A stretch of 64,000 nt of DNA from URNF01 sp045634325. GTDB taxonomy: Bacteria > Bacillota > Clostridia > Oscillospirales > Acutalibacteraceae. The translations under genes and the position numbers were made by a program. The DNA lies in contig JAZRAA010000040.1 of NCBI GenBank assembly GCA_045634325.1, positions 1 through 64,000 of the forward strand, in the 5' to 3' direction. A model generated the notes under the pieces. That model was not told the origin of the DNA. It saw only the letters and a program-made list of their open reading frames with translations, and searched no databases. This document shows, piece by piece, positions 52,396 through 59,163 of the stretch (positions are counted from its first letter, which is position 1; every line of letters begins with the position of its first letter).

Positions 52396-53598
52396 TTAAC
52401 GTTTTATCTTTTTGCGGTATTGCTGACCCGCTGTTTGTTCCACACATTGTAACATTTCCAGCTCGGTCAACAGTATCAGTAAACGGTGCGGGGGTAGTTC
52501 CGCTTTCTTTGCCAACACATCCACTAAACACGGTTGTTCATCCATCAGAGCGAACACCCGTTTGGCTTCTGTGGACGCCTCTGCGGGACATTCCACCATC
52601 ACGGTTTCTGTTATTTTCTCATTTATCATTTCTGTATTGTGCGCTTCTTCGGTATGTCCAAAAGCCGCTTTACGACAGGTTTCCTCCGCACTTTTGGCCG
52701 CTTCTATATCCAGTATGCCGGCATATCGCTCTGCATACTCTTCCAAAATGTCCGTCGCACACGATACCAGTACGGCACCTTGCCGTATCTGTTGATGCGC
52801 ACCGTCGTGTTTTCCATCAAAAACATCTCCCGGCACAGCAAACACTTCTTTACCTTGCTCCCGTGCAAAGTTTGCCGTTATCAACGTCCCGCTTCGCGCC
52901 GGTGCCTCGGTGATACAGGTGCCCACGCACATACCCGCTATCAAACGGTTACGCACGTGATAATCACACTTTTCTTTGGTAAAAGGCGGATACTCGGTGA
53001 CAATCGCTCCGCCTCTTTTGAGTATTTCTCGGCGCAGTGCCGTGTTTTCGGGTGGGTATTCCACATCGGGCGACGCCGCTTTTACCAGCACCGTCTTTCC
53101 GCCCACATACAACGCACCTTCGTGCGCTGCGGCATCACCATACTTAGCACCGCCGCTGACCACAATTGCGCCTGCCGCCGCCAATCCGGCACTCAGACAA
53201 AACGTGAGTTTTGCACCGTTATCCGAAATACCGCGGGTGCCAACCACCGCAATGGCGGGCAAAGTATTAAAATCGGGCAACGCACCTTGCACATACAGCA
53301 CAGCGGGAAAACCCGCAATATGCCGTAGACTGTCGGGATACCGTGCATCGTCCGGCGTGAGTATCCAACCACCCACTTGTTGCATATCCGCCACAATGCG
53401 AGTGGCATCACGCAGTGATTTATCTGCCAGCGCCTGTACGATTGCAGACCGTAACCCCAACCGTTCCAATTGCTTTTTATCCGCAGCATAGATATCACCG
53501 ATATCTTCAAAATGCTCAAACAACAAATTGATAACCGTTGAGCCGATCGGCAAACGTCGTTGCAGCCAAATCCAATATAAACGGCGGTCAGGATTCAT
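52396..53598 (-). CDS. dprA: DNA-processing protein DprA
   Basis: 400 aa. Helical SAM-like N-terminus (about 1-70), Rossmann-type DprA core (VVGTRGISDNG, VVSGGAKYGDAAAHEGAL, VFAVPGDVF) and a C-terminal winged helix (about 335-395; DVLAKKAELPPHRLLILLTELE). It loads RecA on incoming single strands in transformation, though no other competence gene is in the window. It overlaps the TrmH-type gene by four bases. Confidence 0.95.
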   Translation of the reverse strand: MNPDRRLYWIWLQRRLPIGSTVINLLFEHFEDIGDIYAADKKQLERLGLRSAIVQALADKSLRDATRIVADMQQVGGWILTPDDARYPDSLRHIAGFPAVLYVQGALPDFNTLPAIAVVGTRGISDNGAKLTFCLSAGLAAAGAIVVSGGAKYGDAAAHEGALYVGGKTVLVKAASPDVEYPPENTALRREILKRGGAIVTEYPPFTKEKCDYHVRNRLIAGMCVGTCITEAPARSGTLITANFAREQGKEVFAVPGDVFDGKHDGAHQQIRQGAVLVSCATDILEEYAERYAGILDIEAAKSAEETCRKAAFGHTEEAHNTEMINEKITETVMVECPAEASTEAKRVFALMDEQPCLVDVLAKKAELPPHRLLILLTELEMLQCVEQTAGQQYRKKIKR

Positions 53599-54392
53599 GC
53601 GTCACCCCGCCTTTTCATCTCCCACATCACAATTCCCGCCGCCATCGCCGCATTGAGCGATTCGGCACGGCCGTCCATGGGAATGGTCACACGTGCATTA
53701 CAAGCGGCAATCGTTTGTGATTTCAAGCCGTTGCCTTCGTTTCCAATTAAGCAAACACATCCGTTGTGCAGTACCGTTTCCCGAATATCTTGTGCATCCG
53801 CGTGCGGCACACAAGCATACGTTTGAAAGCCACCCGCACGCAAATCGGCAACCGCCGCAGTCATATCCGTAACGTAAAATAACGGCAGCCGAAACACGCC
53901 GCCCATACTGCCACGCAACACTTTCGGATTATACACATCACAACAACCCGCAGACAGTAACAAACCGTCCAGCCCCAATGCCTCAGCAGTACGCACTGTC
54001 GCGCCCAAGTTGGCGGGGTCTTGGACATCTTCCAACGCCAGATACCGTCCGTTTGCAGACAACGCCGTCAGTGCCGCGCGGGTTTGCGGCATCTCACAAA
54101 TGCAAAAAATGCCCTGCGGAGAGGTCGTTTCGCCAATATGCTGTGCCAATGCAGGCGTGATAAGCAATGCCGTGTGTGCAGCTTGCAAAATCGGTTGCAA
54201 CTGTGCCGCATATGTAACCGATGCCTGCTCAGTATATAACACCGTTTGGATACCTATACCGGACACCGCCGCATCGTTGCAAAGACGCGCGCCCTCGCAC
54301 ACAAACAGGTTATGTTTACGACGAATACGGCCGTCTGCAGACAGTTGTTTGAACAGTTTTACGTGTTGATTATCCTTGCTGCTAACCACCAT
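53595..54392 (-). CDS. TrmH/SpoU-family RNA 2'-O-methyltransferase
   Basis: 265 aa. A small N-terminal substrate-binding domain (about 1-95) and a SpoU knotted methyltransferase core with LEDVQDPANLGATVRTA near 117, a CLIGNEGNGL SAM loop and IPMDGRAESLNAAMAAGI. The target could be rRNA (RlmB or YsgA type) or tRNA. It follows the rplT terminator hairpin and overlaps dprA. Confidence 0.92.
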   Translation of the reverse strand: MVVSSKDNQHVKLFKQLSADGRIRRKHNLFVCEGARLCNDAAVSGIGIQTVLYTEQASVTYAAQLQPILQAAHTALLITPALAQHIGETTSPQGIFCICEMPQTRAALTALSANGRYLALEDVQDPANLGATVRTAEALGLDGLLLSAGCCDVYNPKVLRGSMGGVFRLPLFYVTDMTAAVADLRAGGFQTYACVPHADAQDIRETVLHNGCVCLIGNEGNGLKSQTIAACNARVTIPMDGRAESLNAAMAAGIVMWEMKRRGDA

Positions 54393-54439
54393 ATGGCATA
54401 CCTCCTCACTGCAAAAATCGGGCGTATAAAACGGAAACG

Positions 54440-54466
54440 GCGCCCATCGGTCTTGCCGATGGGCGC
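54440..54466 (-). terminator. Hairpin after rplT
   Basis: Perfect 11-bp GC-rich stem GCGCCCATCGG (54440-54450) / CCGATGGGCGC (54456-54466), loop TCTTG. The following T-run on the minus strand is weak (GTTTCCGTTTT), so it may only partly terminate before trmH. Confidence 0.65.
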
Positions 54467-54475
54467 AATTAGAGC

Positions 54476-54835
54476 TTATTTAGAGAGCGCTTTTTGAGCT
54501 TTGACAACCAGCGCTGCGAAAGCAGCAGAATCGGTTGCAGCCAGTTCAGCCAGCATTTTGCGGTTCATGGTGATACCCGCTTTTTTCAAACCGTTCATGA
54601 AAGTGGAATAATTCATGCCGTTGATTTTCGCAGCAGCGGAAATACGAGCAATCCACAGACGACGGAAATCACGTTTACGCTGTTTACGGCCGATGTAAGC
54701 ATACTGACCGGATTTCATAACCGCTTCTTTAGCAGTTTTGAACAGCTTGGATTTCGCACCATAGTAACCCTTTGCGAGTTTTAATACTTTCTTTCTTCTT
54801 TTGCGCGTCATCATTGCGCCTTTAATACGAGCCAT
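54476..54835 (-). CDS. rplT: 50S ribosomal protein L20
   Basis: 119 aa, full length: ARIKGAMMTRKRRKKVLKLAKG opening region, RDFRRLWIARISAA, and the final ALVVKAQKAL. L20 assembles the 50S subunit and, in Firmicutes, represses the infC-rpmI-rplT operon by binding its leader. Last gene of that operon before the hairpin at 54440. Confidence 0.98.
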   Translation of the reverse strand: MARIKGAMMTRKRRKKVLKLAKGYYGAKSKLFKTAKEAVMKSGQYAYIGRKQRKRDFRRLWIARISAAAKINGMNYSTFMNGLKKAGITMNRKMLAELAATDSAAFAALVVKAQKALSK

Positions 54836-54853
54836 GTTTCGTAACCTCCGTCC

Positions 54854-55051
54854 TTATTTGTAGGGAATCATGCGCTTGACCTTCGCGACATTGGTTACGT
54901 CAGCGATAGCGGTCTGGCGAAGATTTCTTTTACGTTTGCTGGTTTTCTTGTTCAAGATGTGGGATTTGTAGGCGTGTGCGCGCACCACTTTGCCGGTTTT
55001 GGTCAGCTTAAAGCGTTTTTTCGCGCCACTGTGCGTTTTAATTTTAGGCAT
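54854..55051 (-). CDS. rpmI: 50S ribosomal protein L35
   Basis: 65 aa: opening MPKIKTHSGAKKRFKLTKTG, then LNKKTSKRKRNLRQ. The gene sits between infC and rplT, the invariant order for these three genes. Confidence 0.98.
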   Translation of the reverse strand: MPKIKTHSGAKKRFKLTKTGKVVRAHAYKSHILNKKTSKRKRNLRQTAIADVTNVAKVKRMIPYK

Positions 55052-55080
55052 AGTTTATATCCTCCTTAAATCTTTGCTTT

Positions 55081-55599
55081 TTACTTTGCGGGCTTCGGTG
55101 CCAAGAACATCAACATTGTACGACCTTCGAGTTTTGCGGGCTTTTCAACCACGGCAAATTCCGCGCAAGCCTCTGCAAATCGTTTCATAGCGTCCAAACC
55201 GATTTCGGGATGGCCCATTTCACGACCGCGGAAACGGATGGAAACCTTGACTTTATCACCCTGTTTGATGAAACGCTGTGCATGGTTAACCTTGGTGTTA
55301 AAATCACCGATATCGGTGTTCAAACCCAGACGCACCTCTTTCACGTCCACCACATGCTGGTTTTTCTTGGCTTCCTTTTCACGTTTTGCCTGCTCGAAAC
55401 GATATTTTCCGTAATCAGCGATACGGCAAACCGGCGGGTTAGCATTCGGAGAGATTTTAATCAAATCGAGTCCGCTGTCGTCAGCAAGTTTTTGCGCTTC
55501 TTTTGCGCTCATAATGCCGACCTGCTTTCCCTCCATGTCAATGACACGCACTTCGTTGTCACGGATTTGTTCGTTGACCTGCAGTTCTTTGATGGCTAT
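55081..55599 (-). CDS. infC: Translation initiation factor IF-3 (AUA start)
   Basis: 172 aa. The N-domain (KELQVNEQIRDNEVRVID), linker and C-domain (RFRGREMGHPEIG, KLEGRTMLMFLAPK) are complete. No ATG, GTG or TTG gives the conserved N-terminus: the first such codon is internal (55551). The frame is open upstream to ATA at 55597-55599, seven bases after GGAGGTG, giving M-A-I-K-E-L-Q. Non-canonical start codons are a known feature of infC, where IF-3 discriminates against its own message; AUU is the better-known case. Confidence 0.9.
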   Translation of the reverse strand: MAIKELQVNEQIRDNEVRVIDMEGKQVGIMSAKEAQKLADDSGLDLIKISPNANPPVCRIADYGKYRFEQAKREKEAKKNQHVVDVKEVRLGLNTDIGDFNTKVNHAQRFIKQGDKVKVSIRFRGREMGHPEIGLDAMKRFAEACAEFAVVEKPAKLEGRTMLMFLAPKPAK

Positions 55600-55765
55600 G
55601 GATAAGCACCTCCACCACTGTTTAACAGTGAAAAATCATAAAACGCGGGCAGCATACACTGCCCGCGTCAATACGCAACTATCCCTAAAAGGAAAAGGTA
55701 TCAGCCTGTCGGAACGCAATCCTGAGGCGAGAACGGGCAAACGTTCTGCTTTGTTTTACCGCGTT
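55600..55765 (-). promoter_or_regulatory. infC-rpmI-rplT leader with attenuator hairpin (L20-leader-like)
   Basis: The 166-base leader contains a 10-bp GC-rich stem ACGCGGGCAG (55643-55652) / CTGCCCGCGT (55659-55668) followed on the minus strand by TTTTATGATTTTT, a terminator-like attenuator. A CACTGTT/AACAGTG hairpin then lies just before the ribosome binding site. In Firmicutes this operon is controlled by L20 binding such a leader. Confidence 0.7.
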
Positions 55766-55794
55766 ATTATAACAGACTGTTTTTGGTTTGTCAA
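55766..55794 (-). promoter_or_regulatory. Promoter of infC-rpmI-rplT
   Basis: Minus strand TTGACA (55789-55794), 17-bp spacer, TATAAT (55766-55771): full consensus at both hexamers. Confidence 0.92.
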
Positions 55795-55798
55795 GCAT

Positions 55799-56689
55799 TT
55801 ATTGTCCGGTTTTTTCAAGATATTCTTCCAGACACCATCCGTTGCTCATAATTTCCTTTGCAACTTCCTTGCCGACGTAGCGATAATGCCACGGTTCATA
55901 GATAACACCGGTCACATCTTCTTTGCCTTTGGGGAACCGCAAAATAAAACCGTATTCCGCACAATGTTCATATAACCATTTAAACGATGCGGTGTTTTCA
56001 AAATCTTGGCTCAAAGAATAATTACCGCTGCCGCCAACATCTACAGCGAGTCCCGTACTGTGTTCACTTTGGCCGGGGCGTTTGACAACCGTGGCAGCTT
56101 TCACTTCGGCATCCGCTTGCCCATACCCTTTCTTTTTCCATTTATCCACTTCGTTCCAGTACAACGTCTTTTGTCTGGCAACAGATCGATAACAGGAAAC
56201 CGCTTGTAAATTGAGCGACGGGTCGGCAGCATTGCCCGCTGCAATCATTTCACGCAACGCCTCCACTGCTCGACTGTCAAACAATGTCTTTGCATTACCG
56301 GGAATCAATTCAACAGCGGTAAAACTCGAATCATACTCTTCCGGCAACGTATTCCAATCGTTTGCCAATTTCAAATACCACACGGCATTCGCCGGTTGCA
56401 CATATCTTCCCTCTGCGCTCAGCGTGGTAACGGTTAGCTTGGTGGTTGCGGCCGCTGTCGTTTGGGTTGTGGTGGCCGTGGTGGTCACGGCAGTTGCGGT
56501 AGTGGCAGTCGTGGTAGTAGCTGAAGTCGTGGTGACGGTAGTTTTAGAAGTTTCGTTTTCATGATACAGCGAAAACAATGCCGATACTACCAACACCAGC
56601 CCTACCAATAATAAGACGATTGCTAAAATCAACGCAATTTTTACCTGCTCCCTCGTAACCTTTTTACGGGGACGTCCATGCTTATCCAT
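55799..56689 (-). CDS. VanY-like D-alanyl-D-alanine carboxypeptidase (M15)
   Basis: 296 aa. A basic N-terminus, one membrane helix (about 17-41), a Thr/Ala-rich extracellular linker (about 50-90), then an M15B peptidase domain with zinc residues in SEHSTGLAVDV (near 212) and EPWHYRYVG (near 268). It trims terminal D-Ala from peptidoglycan stems. It has its own sigma-A promoter; its stop is next to the infC promoter. Confidence 0.9.
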   Translation of the reverse strand: MDKHGRPRKKVTREQVKIALILAIVLLLVGLVLVVSALFSLYHENETSKTTVTTTSATTTTATTATAVTTTATTTQTTAAATTKLTVTTLSAEGRYVQPANAVWYLKLANDWNTLPEEYDSSFTAVELIPGNAKTLFDSRAVEALREMIAAGNAADPSLNLQAVSCYRSVARQKTLYWNEVDKWKKKGYGQADAEVKAATVVKRPGQSEHSTGLAVDVGGSGNYSLSQDFENTASFKWLYEHCAEYGFILRFPKGKEDVTGVIYEPWHYRYVGKEVAKEIMSNGWCLEEYLEKTGQ

Positions 56690-56722
56690 ATATACACATC
56701 CTATTTAAGTTGCATTTTCTAC

Positions 56723-56751
56723 AATATACCACAAATTCTATATATTTTCAA
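56723..56751 (-). promoter_or_regulatory. Promoter of the VanY-like gene
   Basis: Minus strand TTGAAA (56746-56751), 17-bp spacer, TATATT (56723-56728) with TGG before it. Confidence 0.7.
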
Positions 56752-56755
56752 GGGA

Positions 56756-56797
56756 TACAAAAAGAAAATCGCCGCGTATAACGCAGCGATTTTCTTT
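56756..56797 (-). terminator. Terminator of the SpoIIQ-like gene
   Basis: AAAGAAAATCGCCGCGT (56761-56777) pairs with AACGCAGCGATTTTCTTT with one mismatch; the minus strand continues TTTTTG. The stretch 56798-56868 before the gene's stop holds a smaller CCGCT/AGCGG hairpin of unknown role. Confidence 0.8.
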
Positions 56798-56868
56798 GCC
56801 CTTCTTGCCGAGCCGCTAAAAGCGGTTTCCGAGGGCGGGCACAAACAGTGTATGCACCCCTCACCGTT

Positions 56869-57570
56869 TTATTCCGACTTTTCGGGATATTTCACTTCTT
56901 TATCAATGGTTTTGACAGGGTCGGCAAACGCATCGCTTACCGTCACTTCCAAATGCAAATGGCAACCGTCCGCACTTTCACACGGCACGCCGGACAATGT
57001 GCCGATTTTATCCGCCGCTTTCACCGTGTCCCCCGCTTTTACCGAAGCAGTGACACCGCAATACTTGGAATGCACGCCGAAACCATGGTCTACCACAATG
57101 CAACCACCCCACGCCGCATCCTCGGCAACGCTTTTAACCGTGCCGTCCGCAATCGCTTTCACCGTCATTCCCTCGTTGCCGCTGAAATCCGCACCGTTAT
57201 GACAGCGCCAATCCCCCATGGTAGCGGAATAAACAGGTGTCGATCCACTGTACGCTTTGGAAACGGCGTTAGAGCCGGGCAATACAAACAACGGTTCTGC
57301 CGCTTGTGTAGGTGCCACGGTGGTAACAGCAGTGGTGACTGCGGTTGTAGTGGTGCGGGTATCCGCTACGTTAGTGAGCGGCTCTACCACCTGCTGTCCC
57401 TGCGTTTGTTCGGTTTTACCGTCCTGTTCGTTTTTGGCAAGGCCATTCACATCGAGGAACATAGCAAACGCCACACCGCCTACCACCAACAGACAAACCG
57501 CCAATACCGCAAAAAATCCTCTGCCGGATATAAATTTTTTAAATTTTGAAGGTTTTCGTATTGTTGACAT
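56869..57570 (-). CDS. SpoIIQ-like M23 endopeptidase-fold membrane protein
   Basis: 233 aa. A basic N-terminus, one membrane helix (about 18-40), a Thr-rich stalk (about 60-85), then an M23/LytM domain. Zinc ligands of the active family are present: HNGAD (HxxxD) near 128 and HLHLEV (HxH) near 205. The segment VYSATMGDWRCHNGADF and KAIADGTVKSV resemble clostridial SpoIIQ, which pairs with SpoIIIAH across the forespore envelope. A sigma-F-like promoter upstream agrees. A vegetative M23 hydrolase is the alternative. ATG 57570 follows AAAGGAAG by seven bases. Confidence 0.7.
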   Translation of the reverse strand: MSTIRKPSKFKKFISGRGFFAVLAVCLLVVGGVAFAMFLDVNGLAKNEQDGKTEQTQGQQVVEPLTNVADTRTTTTAVTTAVTTVAPTQAAEPLFVLPGSNAVSKAYSGSTPVYSATMGDWRCHNGADFSGNEGMTVKAIADGTVKSVAEDAAWGGCIVVDHGFGVHSKYCGVTASVKAGDTVKAADKIGTLSGVPCESADGCHLHLEVTVSDAFADPVKTIDKEVKYPEKSE

Positions 57571-57605
57571 ATCATTTCTTCCTTTCCGAAAAATATCCGC
57601 ATTCA

Positions 57606-57634
57606 TAGTGTGAACGGATTTGTACGTTTTATGC
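57606..57634 (-). promoter_or_regulatory. Candidate sigma-F-type promoter of the SpoIIQ-like gene
   Basis: Minus strand GCATA (57630-57634), 14-base spacer, GTTCACACTA (57606-57615). The -10 shares GTNCANACTR with the spoIIR element; both miss only the second G of GGNNANAHTR. Confidence 0.45.
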
Positions 57635-57647
57635 CAAAAAATAAATG

Positions 57648-57676
57648 TATACAAATCCACAAAGGTGTGTTATACT
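57648..57676 (+). promoter_or_regulatory. Promoter of the precorrin-2-dehydrogenase-like gene
   Basis: Plus strand TATACA (57648-57653), 17-bp spacer, TATACT (57671-57676). The -10 is good and the -35 imperfect. Confidence 0.5.
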
Positions 57677-57710
57677 ATATTTCGACATTTGATGAAGGCA
57701 GGTGTATACT

Positions 57711-58190
57711 ATGTCTGTAGGGTTCCCTCTATATATCGATTTAGAAGACAATAATTGCACCATTTTCGGCGGTGATGAAACGGCTTTTGAAGCCGCTTGT
57801 ACCCTGCGTCGTTTTGGCGCAAAGGTCACCATTATCAATCCGACTGCCTGTGAAAAATTACTGCAAATGGAACAAGACGGTGAAATTCGCTATCTGCGCC
57901 GCAGGTATTTCCGTGGCGACTGCTCCTCCGCACGTCTTTGCTGTGCATTCACCGATGATGCCGCTATGAATATTGCCATTTCAGACGAATGCAAAAACAA
58001 ATCCGTTCCGGTTGCAGTAAATAAGCCTGCGGGATTTGGTACGTTCCAACTGCCGCATGCCGCCATCGAGCAAGACACGGTGATTGCCGTGTCGGGAGAC
58101 AGTGCGCCGGATTGTCAGCAATACATCACCGCTCGTTTGCAATCGCTTTTGCCGCTCCTTTTAGAAGAATATGAGAAGGCGAAAAAATGA
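57711..58190 (+). CDS. Precorrin-2 dehydrogenase-like (SirC/Met8/CysG-N) protein
   Basis: 159 aa. An N-terminal NAD-binding fold opens FPLYIDLEDNNCTIFGGDET, where the usual GGGxVA glycine pattern has become GGDETA. CAFTDDAAMN and KPAGFGTFQLPH correspond to the family's ATDDxxxN and CDFxFPA motifs. Such proteins oxidise precorrin-2 to sirohydrochlorin; the chelatase half of Met8 is not evident and no other tetrapyrrole gene is nearby. ATG 57711 follows AGGTG by six bases. The altered glycine motif makes the activity uncertain. Confidence 0.75.
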   Translation: MSVGFPLYIDLEDNNCTIFGGDETAFEAACTLRRFGAKVTIINPTACEKLLQMEQDGEIRYLRRRYFRGDCSSARLCCAFTDDAAMNIAISDECKNKSVPVAVNKPAGFGTFQLPHAAIEQDTVIAVSGDSAPDCQQYITARLQSLLPLLLEEYEKAKK

Positions 58191-58197
58191 GACTTTT

Positions 58198-58231
58198 AAA
58201 AAGCCGTTCTTCATTCGAAGAACGGCTTTTT
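58198..58231. terminator. Bidirectional terminator
   Basis: Perfect 15-bp stem AAAAAGCCGTTCTTC (58198-58212) / GAAGAACGGCTTTTT (58217-58231), loop ATTC. It serves the plus-strand precorrin gene and the minus-strand Asn/Gln-rich ORF. Confidence 0.93.
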
Positions 58232-58243
58232 GGTTGCGAATAA

Positions 58244-58390
58244 TCAGATGCGATTTTGCTGATCAAAACGATTCTGTTTGTTTTGGCTGTTCTGATTATT
58301 TTGTTTATTCTGATTGTTTTGCTTGTTCTGATTGTTCTGCTGCTTCTGATTGTTCTGCTGATTCTGATTGTTCTGACGATTTTCCTGCAT
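58244..58390 (-). CDS. Small Asn/Gln-rich protein
   Basis: 48 aa, too short for most ORF lists. The sequence is an imperfect repeat of QNNQNQ/QNNQNK units beginning MQENRQNNQNQ and ending FDQQNRI; Asn and Gln make up most of it. It has AAAGAGGT eight bases before ATG 58390 and ends 13 bases before a strong terminator, so it looks like a real gene rather than a chance repeat. Function unknown; such low-complexity peptides occur in spore-formers but I do not recognise a named family. Confidence 0.65.
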   Translation of the reverse strand: MQENRQNNQNQQNNQKQQNNQNKQNNQNKQNNQNSQNKQNRFDQQNRI

Positions 58391-58426
58391 GATACTTTAC
58401 CTCTTTTCCGCCTTAAACTTTAGGTG

Positions 58427-58453
58427 CGGCAAGCAAACAGTATTTGCTTGCCG
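58427..58453. other. Unassigned 11-bp hairpin upstream of the Asn/Gln-rich ORF
   Basis: CGGCAAGCAAA (58427-58437), loop CAGTA, TTTGCTTGCCG (58443-58453): a perfect stem without a T-run on either strand, 37 bases before the small ORF. It could be a leader structure or operator. Confidence 0.5.
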
Positions 58454-58516
58454 TCCCATACGTAGTGTTACCAACGGCATGTTTGTTATACGCCACAACC
58501 AAAAAGAAAAAAATAC

Positions 58517-58545
58517 TTGCAATTTTAAAGAATATATGGTAATAT
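58517..58545 (+). promoter_or_regulatory. Promoter of the rimP-nusA-infB operon
   Basis: Plus strand TTGCAA (58517-58522), 17-bp spacer, TAATAT (58540-58545). A 12-base palindrome TACTTTAAAGTA (58546-58557) covers the expected transcription start. Confidence 0.7.
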
Positions 58546-58573
58546 TACTTTAAAGTAAAGATTGTATGTAAAG

Positions 58574-58595
58574 GAGTGGGGCGACCCGCTCTTTT
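58574..58595 (+). promoter_or_regulatory. rimP leader hairpin
   Basis: GAGTGGG (58574-58580), loop GCGA, CCCGCTC (58585-58591), then TTTT. It resembles the conserved rimP-leader stem-loop of Firmicutes and could act as an attenuator. Confidence 0.6.
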
Positions 58596-58621
58596 GTATT
58601 GTTGAGGTGAATTTAAAAAAC

Positions 58622-59134
58622 ATGGCAAAAAAACGAACAGGCGGTGCTGGTAATACCGCCGACATTGTACGCCGTCTGGCAGAGCCTATCGCAGAACAAG
58701 CGGGTGTGTTCATTTGGGATGTCCGTTTTGTGAAAGAAGGCGCCGATTGGTACTTGCGGGTGTTCATCGACCGTCAAGAAAATGGCGTTACTATCGAAGA
58801 TTGCGTGGCAGTGTCCCGCAAACTCAGCGATGTATTGGATGAGAAAGATCCCATTGCACAATCCTATTGTTTAGAAGTCAGTTCACCCGGTATTGAGCGG
58901 GAACTGACCCGCCCCGAACATTTTGAAATGTTCACCGGTGCCGCCGTGGTGGTGCGCTTATATCAAGCGTTAAACGGAGAAAAAGAATTTGCAGGTATTC
59001 TGCAAGCACCGACCGAAGAAAACAAAGTGGTGCTCATCGACATTGATGACAACACGTTGGAATTTGACCGTAAAGAAATCGCCGCCGTACACGTTTTGGA
59101 AGAAGAATACGATACGGCAGACGATGCACAATAA
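58622..59134 (+). CDS. rimP: Ribosome maturation factor RimP
   Basis: 170 aa. Core motifs WDVRFVKEGADWYLRVFID, then VSSPGIERELTRPEHFEMFTG in its SSPGIERELTRP part, near residue 95. It acts in 30S maturation. ATG 58622 gives the conserved length, although GAGGTGA is about 11 bases upstream, which is long. First gene of the rimP-nusA-rnpM-ylxQ-infB-rbfA operon. Confidence 0.96.
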   Translation: MAKKRTGGAGNTADIVRRLAEPIAEQAGVFIWDVRFVKEGADWYLRVFIDRQENGVTIEDCVAVSRKLSDVLDEKDPIAQSYCLEVSSPGIERELTRPEHFEMFTGAAVVVRLYQALNGEKEFAGILQAPTEENKVVLIDIDDNTLEFDRKEIAAVHVLEEEYDTADDAQ

Positions 59135-59163
59135 ATGAAAAGTCATAAACGGAGGGTTATCTC

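Larger units (their letters stand above)
58391..58621. other. Intergenic control region between the Asn/Gln-rich ORF and rimP
   Basis: It holds the 58427 hairpin, the rimP promoter (58517-58545), a TACTTTAAAGTA palindrome right after the -10 (58546-58557) and the rimP leader hairpin (58574-58595). No further open frame is convincing. Confidence 0.6.
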
